A stretch of 64,000 nucleotides of DNA from Mycobacteriaceae bacterium (lineage in GTDB: Bacteria > Actinomycetota > Actinomycetes > Mycobacteriales > Mycobacteriaceae): assembly GCA_019749805.1 (NCBI GenBank), contig JAIEPH010000050.1, forward strand, positions 30,917 to 94,916. Direction: 5' to 3'. Of this stretch, positions 34,943 through 43,029 are shown piece by piece. A model generated the notes under the pieces. It saw only the letters and a program-made list of their open reading frames with translations. It did not search any database and was not told the DNA's origin. The first letter of the stretch is position 1; the number at the start of each line of letters is the position of its first letter. The position numbers and the translations under genes were made by a program.

Positions 34943-35076
34943 GTCGCCCTTGCCTGGATCGATTCTGAATGCATTCCGAAGCTCCCGTCCCGCGGCCGGC
35001 CAGTGACCAAGGTAACCCTAACTTTTTCCGTTTTACGTGCACCGACGGCTAAACGGTAGTTCGTTAAGGAGTAGAA

Positions 35077-35190
35077 GTGGGTTTAGAGTCGCCCCGAGGT
35101 TTGGGCAGCGGTTCGCAGCCACGGCCAGCGTCCGGCCGCCGTGGCGGCTCCGAGCCCAAGCGTCCACCGAAGGCGTTGGAGGCCAGATGA
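35077..35190 (+). CDS. Possible 37-residue leader peptide overlapping the sdhC start
   Basis: A GTG at 35077 has an AAGGAG (35066-35071) five bases upstream. Its frame runs 37 codons (VGLESPRGLGSGS..., rich in Arg, Pro, Ser and Gly) and stops in TGA at 35188-35190, overlapping the sdhC ATG as ATGA. The overlap and the good ribosome site suggest translational coupling to sdhC. No homologue is recognised; it could also be chance in a GC-rich leader. Confidence 0.4.
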   Translation: MGLESPRGLGSGSQPRPASGRRGGSEPKRPPKALEAR

Positions 35191-35627
35191 GTACTCAGAC
35201 AACCGGGGGACCGGCCGCGGCCCTGGATGTGCCTGCTCCGCGATCCGAACCGTCGCGCAGACGCACCCTCTATCGCGGTGACCCCGGGATGTGGTCCTGG
35301 GTGCTGCACCGCATCACCGGCGCCACCATCTTCTTCTTCCTGTTCGTCCACGTGCTCGACACCGCGCTCGTGCGGGTCAGCCCGCAGGCGTACAACGAGG
35401 TCATCGAGACGTACAAGACACCGATCGTCGGGCTGATGGAGATCGGACTCGTGGTCGCGGTCCTCTACCACGCCCTCAACGGCATCCGGGTGATCCTCAT
35501 CGACTTCTGGGCCAAGGGCCCCCGGTATCAAAAGCAGATGCTGTGGGTCGTCATCGGCATCTTTCTCGCCGTCTTCATTCCCGCCCTCGGCATGATCGGG
35601 ATGCACATGGTGGAGCGGTTCCTATGA
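35187..35627 (+). CDS. sdhC: Succinate dehydrogenase cytochrome b subunit SdhC
   Basis: The 146-residue membrane anchor has three transmembrane helices (ATIFFFLFVHVLDTALVRV, GLMEIGLVVAVLYHALNGIRV, QMLWVVIGIFLAVFIPALGMIG). Haem-ligand histidines lie in HRITGA and LYHALNGIR. Start ATG at 35187; an Arg/Ser-rich N-terminal stretch of about 35 residues precedes the fold. First structural gene of sdhCDAB (the Rv3316-Rv3319 type complex), which oxidises succinate and reduces menaquinone. Overlaps sdhD by four bases. Confidence 0.92.
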   Translation: MSTQTTGGPAAALDVPAPRSEPSRRRTLYRGDPGMWSWVLHRITGATIFFFLFVHVLDTALVRVSPQAYNEVIETYKTPIVGLMEIGLVVAVLYHALNGIRVILIDFWAKGPRYQKQMLWVVIGIFLAVFIPALGMIGMHMVERFL

Positions 35628-36112
35628 GCGCGCCAGGCGGCCCGACCGGCGCCTGGACGCCGCATCACAAGGAGGGCCGTATCGCCCCGGTGATGGAGAA
35701 GGAGTACGACCGCCCGGCCAGCCTGGACCATCCTCGGGCGCCGCGGCGTCCGCGTGGCATCCCCTACTTCGAGAAATACGCGTGGCTGTTCATGCGATTT
35801 TCTGGTGTCGCCCTTGTCTTTCTCGCGCTCGGCCACCTGTTCATCATGTTGATCTGGGACGGCGGGGTGTACCGCATCGACTTCAACTACGTCGCGCAGC
35901 GGTGGGCCTCACCGTTCTGGCAGATCTGGGACATGGCCCTGCTGTGGCTGGCGATGATCCACGGCGCCAACGGCATGCGCACGATCATCGGCGACTACGC
36001 CCGCAAGAACACCACGAAGTTCTATTTGAACTCGCTGCTATTGCTGGCGACCGGCTTCACCCTGGTGTTGGGCAGCTACGTGCTCGTCACCTTCGACGCG
36101 AGCATCGCATGA
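35624..36112 (+). CDS. sdhD: Succinate dehydrogenase membrane anchor SdhD
   Basis: This 162-residue protein has a cytosolic N-terminal segment of about 55 residues, then three membrane helices (WLFMRFSGVALVFLALGHLFIMLIW, FWQIWDMALLWLAMIHGANGMRTI, FYLNSLLLLATGFTLVLGSYVLV). Histidines for haem and quinone (LGHLF, IHGANG) are retained. ATG at 35624 overlaps the sdhC stop. It pairs with SdhC to anchor SdhA/B. Confidence 0.92.
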   Translation: MSAPGGPTGAWTPHHKEGRIAPVMEKEYDRPASLDHPRAPRRPRGIPYFEKYAWLFMRFSGVALVFLALGHLFIMLIWDGGVYRIDFNYVAQRWASPFWQIWDMALLWLAMIHGANGMRTIIGDYARKNTTKFYLNSLLLLATGFTLVLGSYVLVTFDASIA

Positions 36113-36134
36113 CCTTTTACGGGGAGCTCACCTC

Positions 36135-37889
36135 ATGATTCAAGAACATCGCTACGACGTGGTGATCGTCGGCGCAGGGGGCGCGGGTATGCGCGCCGCC
36201 GTCGAGGCCGGTCCACGGGCCCGTACCGCCGTGCTGACCAAGCTGTACCCGACCCGCAGCCACACGGGCGCGGCGCAGGGCGGCATGTGCGCTGCACTGG
36301 CCAACGTCGAAGAGGACAACTGGGAATGGCACACCTTCGACACCGTCAAGGGCGGCGACTACCTCGCCGACCAGGACGCCGTCGAGATCATGTGCAAGGA
36401 AGCCATCGACGCGGTGCTCGACCTCGAGAAGATGGGCATGCCGTTCAACCGCACCCCCGAAGGGCGCATCGATCAGCGCCGGTTCGGCGGGCACACCCGC
36501 GACCACGGCAAGGCACCGGTGCGCCGGGCGTGCTACGCCGCCGACCGCACCGGCCACATGATCCTGCAGACGCTGTACCAAAACTGCGTCAAGCACGACG
36601 TCGAGTTCTTCAACGAGTTCTACGCACTCGACATCGCGATCACCGAAACGCAGTCCGGTCCGGTGGCCACCGGGGTCATCGCCTATGAGCTGGCCACGGG
36701 CGACATCCACGTCTTCCACGCCAAGGCGATCGTGTTCGCCACCGGCGGCTCGGGCCGCATGTACAAGACGACCTCTAACGCGCACACACTGACCGGAGAT
36801 GGCCTCGGTATCGTGTTTCGCAAGGGACTTCCCTTGGAGGACATGGAGTTTCACCAATTCCACCCGACAGGTCTGGCCGGCCTGGGCATCCTGATCTCCG
36901 AGGCCGTACGCGGTGAGGGCGGTCGGCTGCTCAACGGTGACGGCGAGCGGTTCATGGAGCGCTACGCGCCGACCATCGTCGACCTGGCGCCGCGCGACAT
37001 CGTGGCCCGCTCGATGGTGCTCGAGGTGCTCGAAGGCCGCGGCGCCGGTCCCAACAAGGACTACGTGTACATCGACGTCCGGCACCTGGGCGCGGACGTG
37101 CTCGAGGCCAAGCTGCCCGACATCACCGAGTTCGCCCGCACCTACCTGGGCGTCGACCCCGTCACCGAACTGGTGCCGGTGTACCCGACGTGCCACTACG
37201 TCATGGGCGGGATCCCGACGACGATCAGCGGTCAGGTGCTGCGCGACAACACCACTCCCCTGCCCGGCCTTTACGCCGCGGGCGAGTGCGCATGCGTTTC
37301 GGTGCACGGCGCCAACCGGCTGGGCACCAACTCGCTGCTGGACATCAACGTATTCGGCAGGCGCGCGGGGATCGCGGCGGCCAACTACGCACTCGGCCAC
37401 GACTTCGTCGACCTGCCCACGGACCCGGCGGGCACGGTCGTCAGCTGGGTCGGCGACATCCTCTCCGAGCACGGCAACGAACGCGTCGCCGACATCCGCG
37501 GCACGCTGCAACAGTCGATGGACAACAACGCCGCGGTGTTCCGTACCGAAGAGACCCTCAAGCAGGCGCTCACCGACATCCATGCGCTAAAGGAGCGCTA
37601 TTCCCGAATCACCGTGCAGGACAAGGGAAAGCGTTACAACAGCGACCTGCTCGAAGCGATCGAGCTGGGCTTCCTGCTGGAGTTGGCCGAGGTCACCGTC
37701 GTCGGTGCGCTCAACCGCAAGGAGTCCCGCGGCGGCCACGCCCGCGAGGACTACCCCAACCGTGACGACACCAACTACATGCGCCACACCATGGCCTACA
37801 AAGAAGGCAGTGATCTGCTGAGCGACGTCCGGCTGGACTACAAGCCGGTGGTGCAGACCCGCTACGAGCCGATGGAACGGAAGTACTGA
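36135..37889 (+). CDS. sdhA: Succinate dehydrogenase flavoprotein subunit SdhA
   Basis: This 584-residue FAD subunit binds FAD covalently through the His of TRSHTGAAQGGMCAAL (about residues 39-54). It has the nucleotide motif DVVIVGAGGAGMRAA (about 9-23) and the substrate-binding EFHQFHPTGL (about 238-247). The catalytic Arg region GEGGRLLNGDGERFM (about 260-274) and the signature HGANRLGTNSLLDINVFGRRAG (about 391-412) follow. Full length. ATG at 36135 preceded by GGGGAGC. Confidence 0.96.
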   Translation: MIQEHRYDVVIVGAGGAGMRAAVEAGPRARTAVLTKLYPTRSHTGAAQGGMCAALANVEEDNWEWHTFDTVKGGDYLADQDAVEIMCKEAIDAVLDLEKMGMPFNRTPEGRIDQRRFGGHTRDHGKAPVRRACYAADRTGHMILQTLYQNCVKHDVEFFNEFYALDIAITETQSGPVATGVIAYELATGDIHVFHAKAIVFATGGSGRMYKTTSNAHTLTGDGLGIVFRKGLPLEDMEFHQFHPTGLAGLGILISEAVRGEGGRLLNGDGERFMERYAPTIVDLAPRDIVARSMVLEVLEGRGAGPNKDYVYIDVRHLGADVLEAKLPDITEFARTYLGVDPVTELVPVYPTCHYVMGGIPTTISGQVLRDNTTPLPGLYAAGECACVSVHGANRLGTNSLLDINVFGRRAGIAAANYALGHDFVDLPTDPAGTVVSWVGDILSEHGNERVADIRGTLQQSMDNNAAVFRTEETLKQALTDIHALKERYSRITVQDKGKRYNSDLLEAIELGFLLELAEVTVVGALNRKESRGGHAREDYPNRDDTNYMRHTMAYKEGSDLLSDVRLDYKPVVQTRYEPMERKY

Positions 37890-37890
37890 G

Positions 37891-38670
37891 ATGACTATCG
37901 CTCCCGAAGTCTCGACCAAGGACCCCGAGCTGCCACCGGTGCCGGACGGCGCGGTGCTGGTGACGCTGAAGATCGCCCGTTTCAACCCGGAGGATCCCGA
38001 CACGTCGGGCTGGCAGAGCTATCGCGTGCCGTGCCTGCCGTCGGACCGGTTGCTCAACCTGCTGCACTACGTCAAGTGGTATCTGGACGGCACTCTGACA
38101 TTCCGGCGCTCGTGCGCACACGGCGTCTGCGGCTCAGATGCCATGCGTATCAACGGCGTCAACCGCTTGGCGTGCAAGGTCCTGATGCGCGACCTGCTTC
38201 CGAAGAAGGCGAGCAAGCAACTCACCATCACCATCGAACCGATCCGCGGCCTGCCCGTGGAGAAGGACCTCGTGGTGAACATGGAGCCGTTCTTCGACGC
38301 CTACCGTGCGATCAAGCCGTACCTGATGACGTCCGGCAACGAGCCGACCCGCGAACGCATCCAGAGCCAGACCGACCGTCACCGCTACGACGACACCACC
38401 AAGTGCATCCTGTGCGCGTGCTGCACCACCAGCTGCCCGGTGTACTGGAGCGAGGGAAGCTATTTCGGGCCCGCCGCGATCGTCAACGCGCACCGGTTCA
38501 TCTTCGACAGCCGTGACGAGGGCGCCGCCGAACGCCTCGACATCCTCAACGAGGTCGACGGGGTGTGGCGCTGCCGCACGACGTTCAACTGCACCGAATC
38601 CTGCCCGCGCGGCATCCAGGTCACGCAGGCCATCCAGGAGGTCAAGCGCGCGCTGATGTTCGCGCGCTGA
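37891..38670 (+). CDS. sdhB: Succinate dehydrogenase iron-sulfur subunit SdhB
   Basis: The 259-residue subunit has three clusters: the 2Fe-2S set SCAHGVCGSDAMRINGVNRLAC (about residues 74-95; third ligand Asp rather than Cys, as in E. coli SdhB), the CxxCxxC-type CILCACCTTSCP (about 172-183), and FNCTESCPRGI (about 232-242). The start ATG is one base after the sdhA stop. Last gene of the operon. Confidence 0.96.
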   Translation: MTIAPEVSTKDPELPPVPDGAVLVTLKIARFNPEDPDTSGWQSYRVPCLPSDRLLNLLHYVKWYLDGTLTFRRSCAHGVCGSDAMRINGVNRLACKVLMRDLLPKKASKQLTITIEPIRGLPVEKDLVVNMEPFFDAYRAIKPYLMTSGNEPTRERIQSQTDRHRYDDTTKCILCACCTTSCPVYWSEGSYFGPAAIVNAHRFIFDSRDEGAAERLDILNEVDGVWRCRTTFNCTESCPRGIQVTQAIQEVKRALMFAR

Positions 38671-38742
38671 GGGAATCGGTTGCCGAGGTGACACCCCGAG
38701 CGCACCAGCGCCGCAGGCGCATTGGCACATCCAGCAGCCTTC

Positions 38743-39123
38743 CTAGCGTCGCCGACCGCCGCCGGGCCTTGGCATGGGAGGCCGAGGACCTGGCCCTGGA
38801 CGCCCGATATTCGGAGGCCCTGGGCGCCCGATATTTGGAGGCCCTGGAGCCCCGATACCTGGAGGGCCAGGAATCGGGACGTCGAGGTCGAGGTCGACAT
38901 CGACGATGTCCGGGACATAAACGGGCAACCAGGGATCGACGTACACGGCCGGAGGTAGTGGCCATTCGCAGATATTTGTCGCGAAGTTCCAGTACATGCC
39001 CGGCGGGCAAGGTGGCGGTGGTGGTGGTTGGGCGCGGCCGACCGCCGGGCTCGCGAGTTCAATCAGCGGCAGAATTGTGAATACGATGGCAGACACGGCA
39101 CTGCGCTTGAGCCAAGGCTTCAT
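38743..39123 (-). CDS. Small exported Pro/Gly-rich protein
   Basis: This 126-residue protein has a signal peptide (WLKRSAVSAIVFTILPLIELASPAVGRA, about 1-31). A mature start QPPPPPPCPPGMYWNFATNICEW carries two Cys, then an acidic strip VDVDLDLDVPIPG. The C-terminal tail repeats GPPNIGRP (two exact copies) before an Arg/Pro/Gly end. The YW-Cys-Pro character recalls small mycobacterial surface proteins such as the pilin Mtp (Rv3312A), also located near this chromosomal site, but the similarity is not strong. No function assigned. Confidence 0.72.
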   Translation of the reverse strand: MKPWLKRSAVSAIVFTILPLIELASPAVGRAQPPPPPPCPPGMYWNFATNICEWPLPPAVYVDPWLPVYVPDIVDVDLDLDVPIPGPPGIGAPGPPNIGRPGPPNIGRPGPGPRPPMPRPGGGRRR

Positions 39124-39403
39124 CGGCGTCTTCTCTCAGTTGCCTTCTGCGTGGAGATCCTACGATTCGTGCGCTGTGCGGGGGCTCGAATAGGCGCGGC
39201 CGCTGCAACCGTGTCATGAGGGTGTGCAGAAGCCTGCGCCGGGCCAGGGGTTCCACCCGGGGTGAACCGAAAGGTTCGGGCCGACGCCTCATTGGCGAAT
39301 GTGCTTACGCGCCGGGGTCAGCGGACCTATCGTGCCTTCATACGGTGCAGGAAGCCTTAACGCTTGGATTGCGCGAATAGCGCATTCATGGAGGAGGTCG
39401 GCA

Positions 39404-39796
39404 ATGATGCTGTGGTCGGGACGTCCTGAGCATCGGGCCGGAGTGGGTGCCGTCGCCGCTGTCACATTGGTCGGTGCGATATTTCTCGGAACCTCCGCGC
39501 CTTCAAGCGCTCAGCCGCCACCGGCGCCGCCGAATTGCTCGCCGGCGGACTGGGCGGGCGTCAGGGCGGGCGTTGCCGCAGCGGCGTCGACCTATTTGTT
39601 CACCCACCCTCCCGTGAATGACTTCTTCGCCACCCTGAAAGGCCAATCCCGGGAGGAAATGCAACCTCAGGTGCAGGCGTATCTAGACGCCAACCCGCAG
39701 GTTAGGGCCGAACTTCAGGGCATCAAGCAACCCGCAGTCGACTTCCTGAACCGCTGCAACCAGCAACCGAATCCGTCGGACACGCCAATTCCCTGA
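39404..39796 (+). CDS. Exported haemophore-like protein
   Basis: The 130-residue protein starts at the ATG at 39404 with a strong GGAGGAGGT upstream. The signal peptide covers about residues 1-36 (AVAAVTLVGAIFLGTSAPSSAQ). The mature domain has two Cys (NCSPADWAG and FLNRCNQQ), presumably a disulfide, and the segment ASTYLFTHPPVNDFFATLKGQSREEM followed by YLDANPQVRAELQGIKQP. This pattern is that of the mycobacterial haem-binding/haemophore-related family (Rv0203-like). Haem binding itself is inference. Confidence 0.72.
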   Translation: MMLWSGRPEHRAGVGAVAAVTLVGAIFLGTSAPSSAQPPPAPPNCSPADWAGVRAGVAAAASTYLFTHPPVNDFFATLKGQSREEMQPQVQAYLDANPQVRAELQGIKQPAVDFLNRCNQQPNPSDTPIP

Positions 39797-39810
39797 CCGC
39801 GCGCTGACGT

Positions 39811-39858
39811 GATTTCGGTGCGCAAACGCCCGCCAGCGATCGTAGGGGCACCGAAATC
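39811..39858. repeat. Intergenic inverted repeat (GATTTCGGTGC hairpin)
   Basis: GATTTCGGTGC at 39811-39821 and its exact complement GCACCGAAATC at 39848-39858 can form an 11-base-pair stem with a 26-base loop. It lies between the haemophore-like gene and the ECF41 promoter, so it may end transcription from the left. There is no T-run. Confidence 0.6.
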
Positions 39859-39869
39859 GCGAGGACTGG

Positions 39870-39896
39870 TGTCACACTTTCGCGGGCTGTCTCGTC
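39870..39896 (+). promoter_or_regulatory. ECF41-type (SigJ) promoter
   Basis: TGTCACA at 39870-39876, a spacer of exactly 16 bases, and CGTC at 39893-39896 match the published target motif of ECF41 sigma factors. The expected start of transcription falls at or just before the ATG at 39905, so the message may be leaderless. The sigJ gene itself is adjacent. Confidence 0.8.
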
Positions 39897-39904
39897 TAAC
39901 CGGT

Positions 39905-40498
39905 ATGACTCAGACATCTCGCATCGAACCCGTATCCCCGAAGCACGCATCGCTGATGACCAAGGTCTTCTACCGGGTCGCCAAGCGCAAGTTCGGTGAG
40001 GTACCCGAACCCTTCGCCGTGGCGGCGCATCATCCGCGGCTGATGCTGGCCAACGTGGTCCACGAGGGCATGCTGGGATCGGCGTCCAAGAAGCTGCCCA
40101 AGAACGTGCTCGAGCTGGCGGTGTTTTGGACCGCGCGCACCGTCGGTTGTTCGTGGTGTGTCGACTTCGGTTCGATGCTGCAGCGTCTCGACGGACTCGA
40201 CGTCGACCGGCTCAAGCACATCGACGACTACGCCACGTCCCCGCTCTTCAACGACGACGAGCGCGCCGCCATCGCTTATGCCAACGCGATGACCACCGAC
40301 CCGCACACCATCACCGACGAACAGGTCGCCGATCTTCAGCGCCGCTTCGGCGACGACGGCGTGATCGAGCTGACCTACCAGATCGGTGTGGAGAACATGC
40401 GGGCGCGAATGTACTCAGCGCTGGGCATCACCGAGCAGGGCTTCAACTCCGGCGATGCGTGCCGGGTGCCGTGGGCTAGCGAGGAGCATCTGACCTGA
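39905..40498 (+). CDS. Carboxymuconolactone decarboxylase (AhpD-like) family protein
   Basis: This 197-residue alpha-helical protein has the CMD/AhpD redox motif CSWC (about residues 80-83, in ARTVGCSWCVDFG). Proteins of this family are peroxidase-related disulfide proteins. CMD-family genes are the standard partner of ECF41 sigma factors, and sigJ is the convergent neighbour, overlapping by 23 bases at the 3' end. The promoter at 39870-39896 indicates that SigJ drives this gene. The N-terminus has no signal peptide. Substrate unknown. Confidence 0.87.
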   Translation: MTQTSRIEPVSPKHASLMTKVFYRVAKRKFGEVPEPFAVAAHHPRLMLANVVHEGMLGSASKKLPKNVLELAVFWTARTVGCSWCVDFGSMLQRLDGLDVDRLKHIDDYATSPLFNDDERAAIAYANAMTTDPHTITDEQVADLQRRFGDDGVIELTYQIGVENMRARMYSALGITEQGFNSGDACRVPWASEEHLT

Positions 40499-41399
40499 GC
40501 GGCGAGCCGGTGAACTTGTCCGGATTGGCGATATCCCAGATGGCGCAAACCTTTTCGTCGCGCACGGTCATCGCCGTCACGCGCGGCATGACCTCCGGAT
40601 AGCCGTCGTTTGCGGGCGACCCGGCGAGGTAGGTGCCCAGCTGGCCGTTGATGTTCGCCATCTGGCTCGACGACAGGAATCCCGGCCCGTAACGTGCGGC
40701 CAGCCCGAACAGGAAACGCGCCACCTTGTCCGGACCGTGAATGACGCGCGCGGCCGTCGGTGCCTTGCGGTTCGAGTCACCGGTAAACGTCACATCCGGA
40801 TGCAGGAGGGCCACAACGGCTTTCATGTCACCAGCGGCCAATGCCAGCATCAGCCTGCCGACCACCTCGTTGTGCACATCGTCGGAGACCGCGGGCGGTG
40901 CGGCCGCCACCGCGCGCCGCGCTCGCGATGCCAGCTGGCGTGCGGCCGCGTCGGTGACGCCGAGCACCGACGCGATCTCGCCGAACGGCACGGCGAACCC
41001 GTCGTGCAGCACAAACGCCACCCGCTGATCGGGGCTCAGGCGCTCCAGTACCACCATCGCGGCGAACCGCGCGTCCTCACCGGCTACCACGGCGGCCAGC
41101 GGATCGTTGCCGTCCAGCGCGGTCACGACGGGTTCGGGCAGCCATTCGCCGTAGTACATCTCGCGTCGATGGGCGGCCGAACGCAGCCGGTCGAGCGCCA
41201 ACCGGCTGACCACCGTCGTCAACCAGGCCCGCAGATCGGTGATCGCATCGGAGTCGGCGCGATCCCATCGCAGCCACGCATCCTGGACGATGTCTTCTGC
41301 GTCAGCGATCGTCCCGGTCAGCCGATACGCTACCGACAGCAGGTGCGGCCGCAATTCCTCGAATTCGTCGATCCGCGTGGTTCCCGAAAGCCGGGTCAT
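40476..41399 (-). CDS. sigJ: ECF41 sigma factor SigJ with fused SnoaL-like C-terminal domain
   Basis: The 307-residue protein has sigma region 2 (LSVAYRLTGTIADAEDIVQDAWLRW, about residues 20-44) and region 4 (LSPDQRVAFVLHDGFAVPFGEIASVLGVTDAAARQLASRAR, about 115-155). A SnoaL-like extension (about 170-305) follows. ECF41 hallmarks are visible: WLPEP in the linker (about 85) and NPDKF near the C-terminus (NPDKL in the family). The DGGGK motif is degenerate (DSNRK). The extension in this group regulates activity instead of a separate anti-sigma factor. Homologue of Rv3328c. Confidence 0.92.
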   Translation of the reverse strand: MTRLSGTTRIDEFEELRPHLLSVAYRLTGTIADAEDIVQDAWLRWDRADSDAITDLRAWLTTVVSRLALDRLRSAAHRREMYYGEWLPEPVVTALDGNDPLAAVVAGEDARFAAMVVLERLSPDQRVAFVLHDGFAVPFGEIASVLGVTDAAARQLASRARRAVAAAPPAVSDDVHNEVVGRLMLALAAGDMKAVVALLHPDVTFTGDSNRKAPTAARVIHGPDKVARFLFGLAARYGPGFLSSSQMANINGQLGTYLAGSPANDGYPEVMPRVTAMTVRDEKVCAIWDIANPDKFTGSPLRSDAPR

Positions 41400-41512
41400 G
41401 GCCCAAGTCTAGAACCGCCGAGTCGTGCACTGATTCCGTCGCCAAATCGCGCTTATTCCTCGATTCCCGGTTAGGACCCCCGCGGAAACCGCGCAAACCG
41501 TATATTCCGCAC

Positions 41513-43021
41513 ATGGCAATCAAGGAACCCGACGCCCCCGCCGTCGGTGACAAGGGGCTGCAGGCAGGCGCCCTCGGCCTTGTCGGCAACATCGTCATCG
41601 GTCTCGCCGCCGTCGCTCCCGCGTACAGCCTGGCCGCCACCCTCGGCTACGTCGTCCTCGCGGTCGGCGACAAGGCACCGTCGATGTTCGTGCTCGCGTT
41701 CATCCCGATGCTCCTCGTCGCATTCGCCTACAAGGAATTGTCCCAGGACACCCCGGACTGCGGCACCACGTTCACGTGGGGCACCAAGGCGTTCGGCCCG
41801 TGGATCGGATGGATCGGCGGCTGGGGCCTGGCGGTGTCGGCGATCATCGTGCTTGCCAACGTGGCCGAGATTGCGGCGATCTACCTGTTCGAGTTCCTCG
41901 GCCTCGACGACCTCGCCGAGAACATCCTTGCCAAGGTGCTGCTCGGCTCCTTCTTCATCATCGCGATGACCCTGATCAGTGCGCGCGGCATCGTGGTGTC
42001 CGAGCGGTTTCAGAATGTGTTGATCGCCATCCAGTTCGGCGTGCTGGTCATCGTCAGCATCATCGCGCTGGTGCGCGTGTTCTCCGGAACCGCCGGAGCC
42101 CAGGCGATCACGCCGCAACTGTCCTGGCTCTGGCCCAGCGGCTTGGACATGTCTTCGATCGCCGCCGCGATCATCCTCTGCATCTTCATCTACTGGGGCT
42201 GGGACGCCTGTCTGGCGGTCGGCGAGGAAACCAAGGACCCCGGCCGCACCCCCGGTATCGCCGCAGTGATCACCACGCTGATCCTGGTGTGTACCTACGT
42301 GCTGGTCGCCTATGCGGTGCAGTCGTTCTCCGGCTTCAGCGACGTGGGCATCGGATTGAACAATCCGATGAACACCGACGATGTGCTGACCGTGCTCGGG
42401 AAGCCGGTCGCAGGAACCATCGCGGCCTCCCTGCTGCTGCTCACCGTCTCCGTCTCGGCGCTGTCGTCGACCCAGACGACCATCCTGCCCACCGCCCGCG
42501 GCACGCTGTCGATGGCGGTCTATGAGGCGATCCCCAAACGGTTCTCGTACGTGCATCCCCGCTACATGACCCCGGCCTTCGGCACCATCGTGATGGGGCT
42601 GGCGGCCCTGTTCTTCTACCTGTTGCTGACCTTCCTGTCAGAGAACGCGCTCGCCGACTCGGTCGCATCGCTTGGGCTCGCGGTCGCGTTCTACTACGGC
42701 ATCACCGCGTTCGCGTGCGTCTGGTACTTCCGCAGGACTTTGTTCACCTCGGCACGAAACCTGTTCTTCCGGGGCATCTTCCCGCTGATCGGAGGCATCG
42801 CGATGGCGGCGGCGTTCGGCATCAGCGCCAAGGACATGATCGCCCCGGACTACGGCTACACCGCGTTCGGCCCGATCGGCGGCGTCTTCGTGCTCGGTGT
42901 CGGCATGCTCGTGCTCGGCATCCCGTTGATGTTGGCGTGCTTCGCATTTGGGACCAAACGGTTTTTCCGCGGCGAGACTCTCAACGCGAACACCGAAGTC
43001 AAGGTCCCTGACGCCTTCTAG
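41513..43021 (+). CDS. APC-superfamily amino acid/amine permease
   Basis: The 502-residue polytopic protein has about twelve membrane helices. The N-terminal GALGLVGNIVIGLAAVAPAYSLAATLGY (about residues 19-46) is the first helix pair typical of APC transporters. SQDTPDCGTTFTWGTKAFGPWIGWIGGWGL (about 78-107) is the conserved region after helix 2. A helix 6 segment YWGWDACLAVGEETKDPGRTPG (about 225-246) is also family-typical. It leads into a UspA gene (eight bases apart). Next to an aminobutyraldehyde dehydrogenase and a class III aminotransferase, it most likely imports amines or omega-amino acids. Confidence 0.88.
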   Translation: MAIKEPDAPAVGDKGLQAGALGLVGNIVIGLAAVAPAYSLAATLGYVVLAVGDKAPSMFVLAFIPMLLVAFAYKELSQDTPDCGTTFTWGTKAFGPWIGWIGGWGLAVSAIIVLANVAEIAAIYLFEFLGLDDLAENILAKVLLGSFFIIAMTLISARGIVVSERFQNVLIAIQFGVLVIVSIIALVRVFSGTAGAQAITPQLSWLWPSGLDMSSIAAAIILCIFIYWGWDACLAVGEETKDPGRTPGIAAVITTLILVCTYVLVAYAVQSFSGFSDVGIGLNNPMNTDDVLTVLGKPVAGTIAASLLLLTVSVSALSSTQTTILPTARGTLSMAVYEAIPKRFSYVHPRYMTPAFGTIVMGLAALFFYLLLTFLSENALADSVASLGLAVAFYYGITAFACVWYFRRTLFTSARNLFFRGIFPLIGGIAMAAAFGISAKDMIAPDYGYTAFGPIGGVFVLGVGMLVLGIPLMLACFAFGTKRFFRGETLNANTEVKVPDAF

Positions 43022-43029
43022 GAGAAGCA

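Noticed and set aside
34990..35060. AAGGTAACCCTAAC upstream of sdhC as an iron-box (IdeR) site
   Set aside because: Only half of the symmetric iron-box pattern is matched; not enough to support regulation by IdeR.
36117..37583. A 488-codon minus-strand frame opposite sdhA
   Set aside because: sdhA shows every family motif on the plus strand; the reverse frame is a composition artefact.
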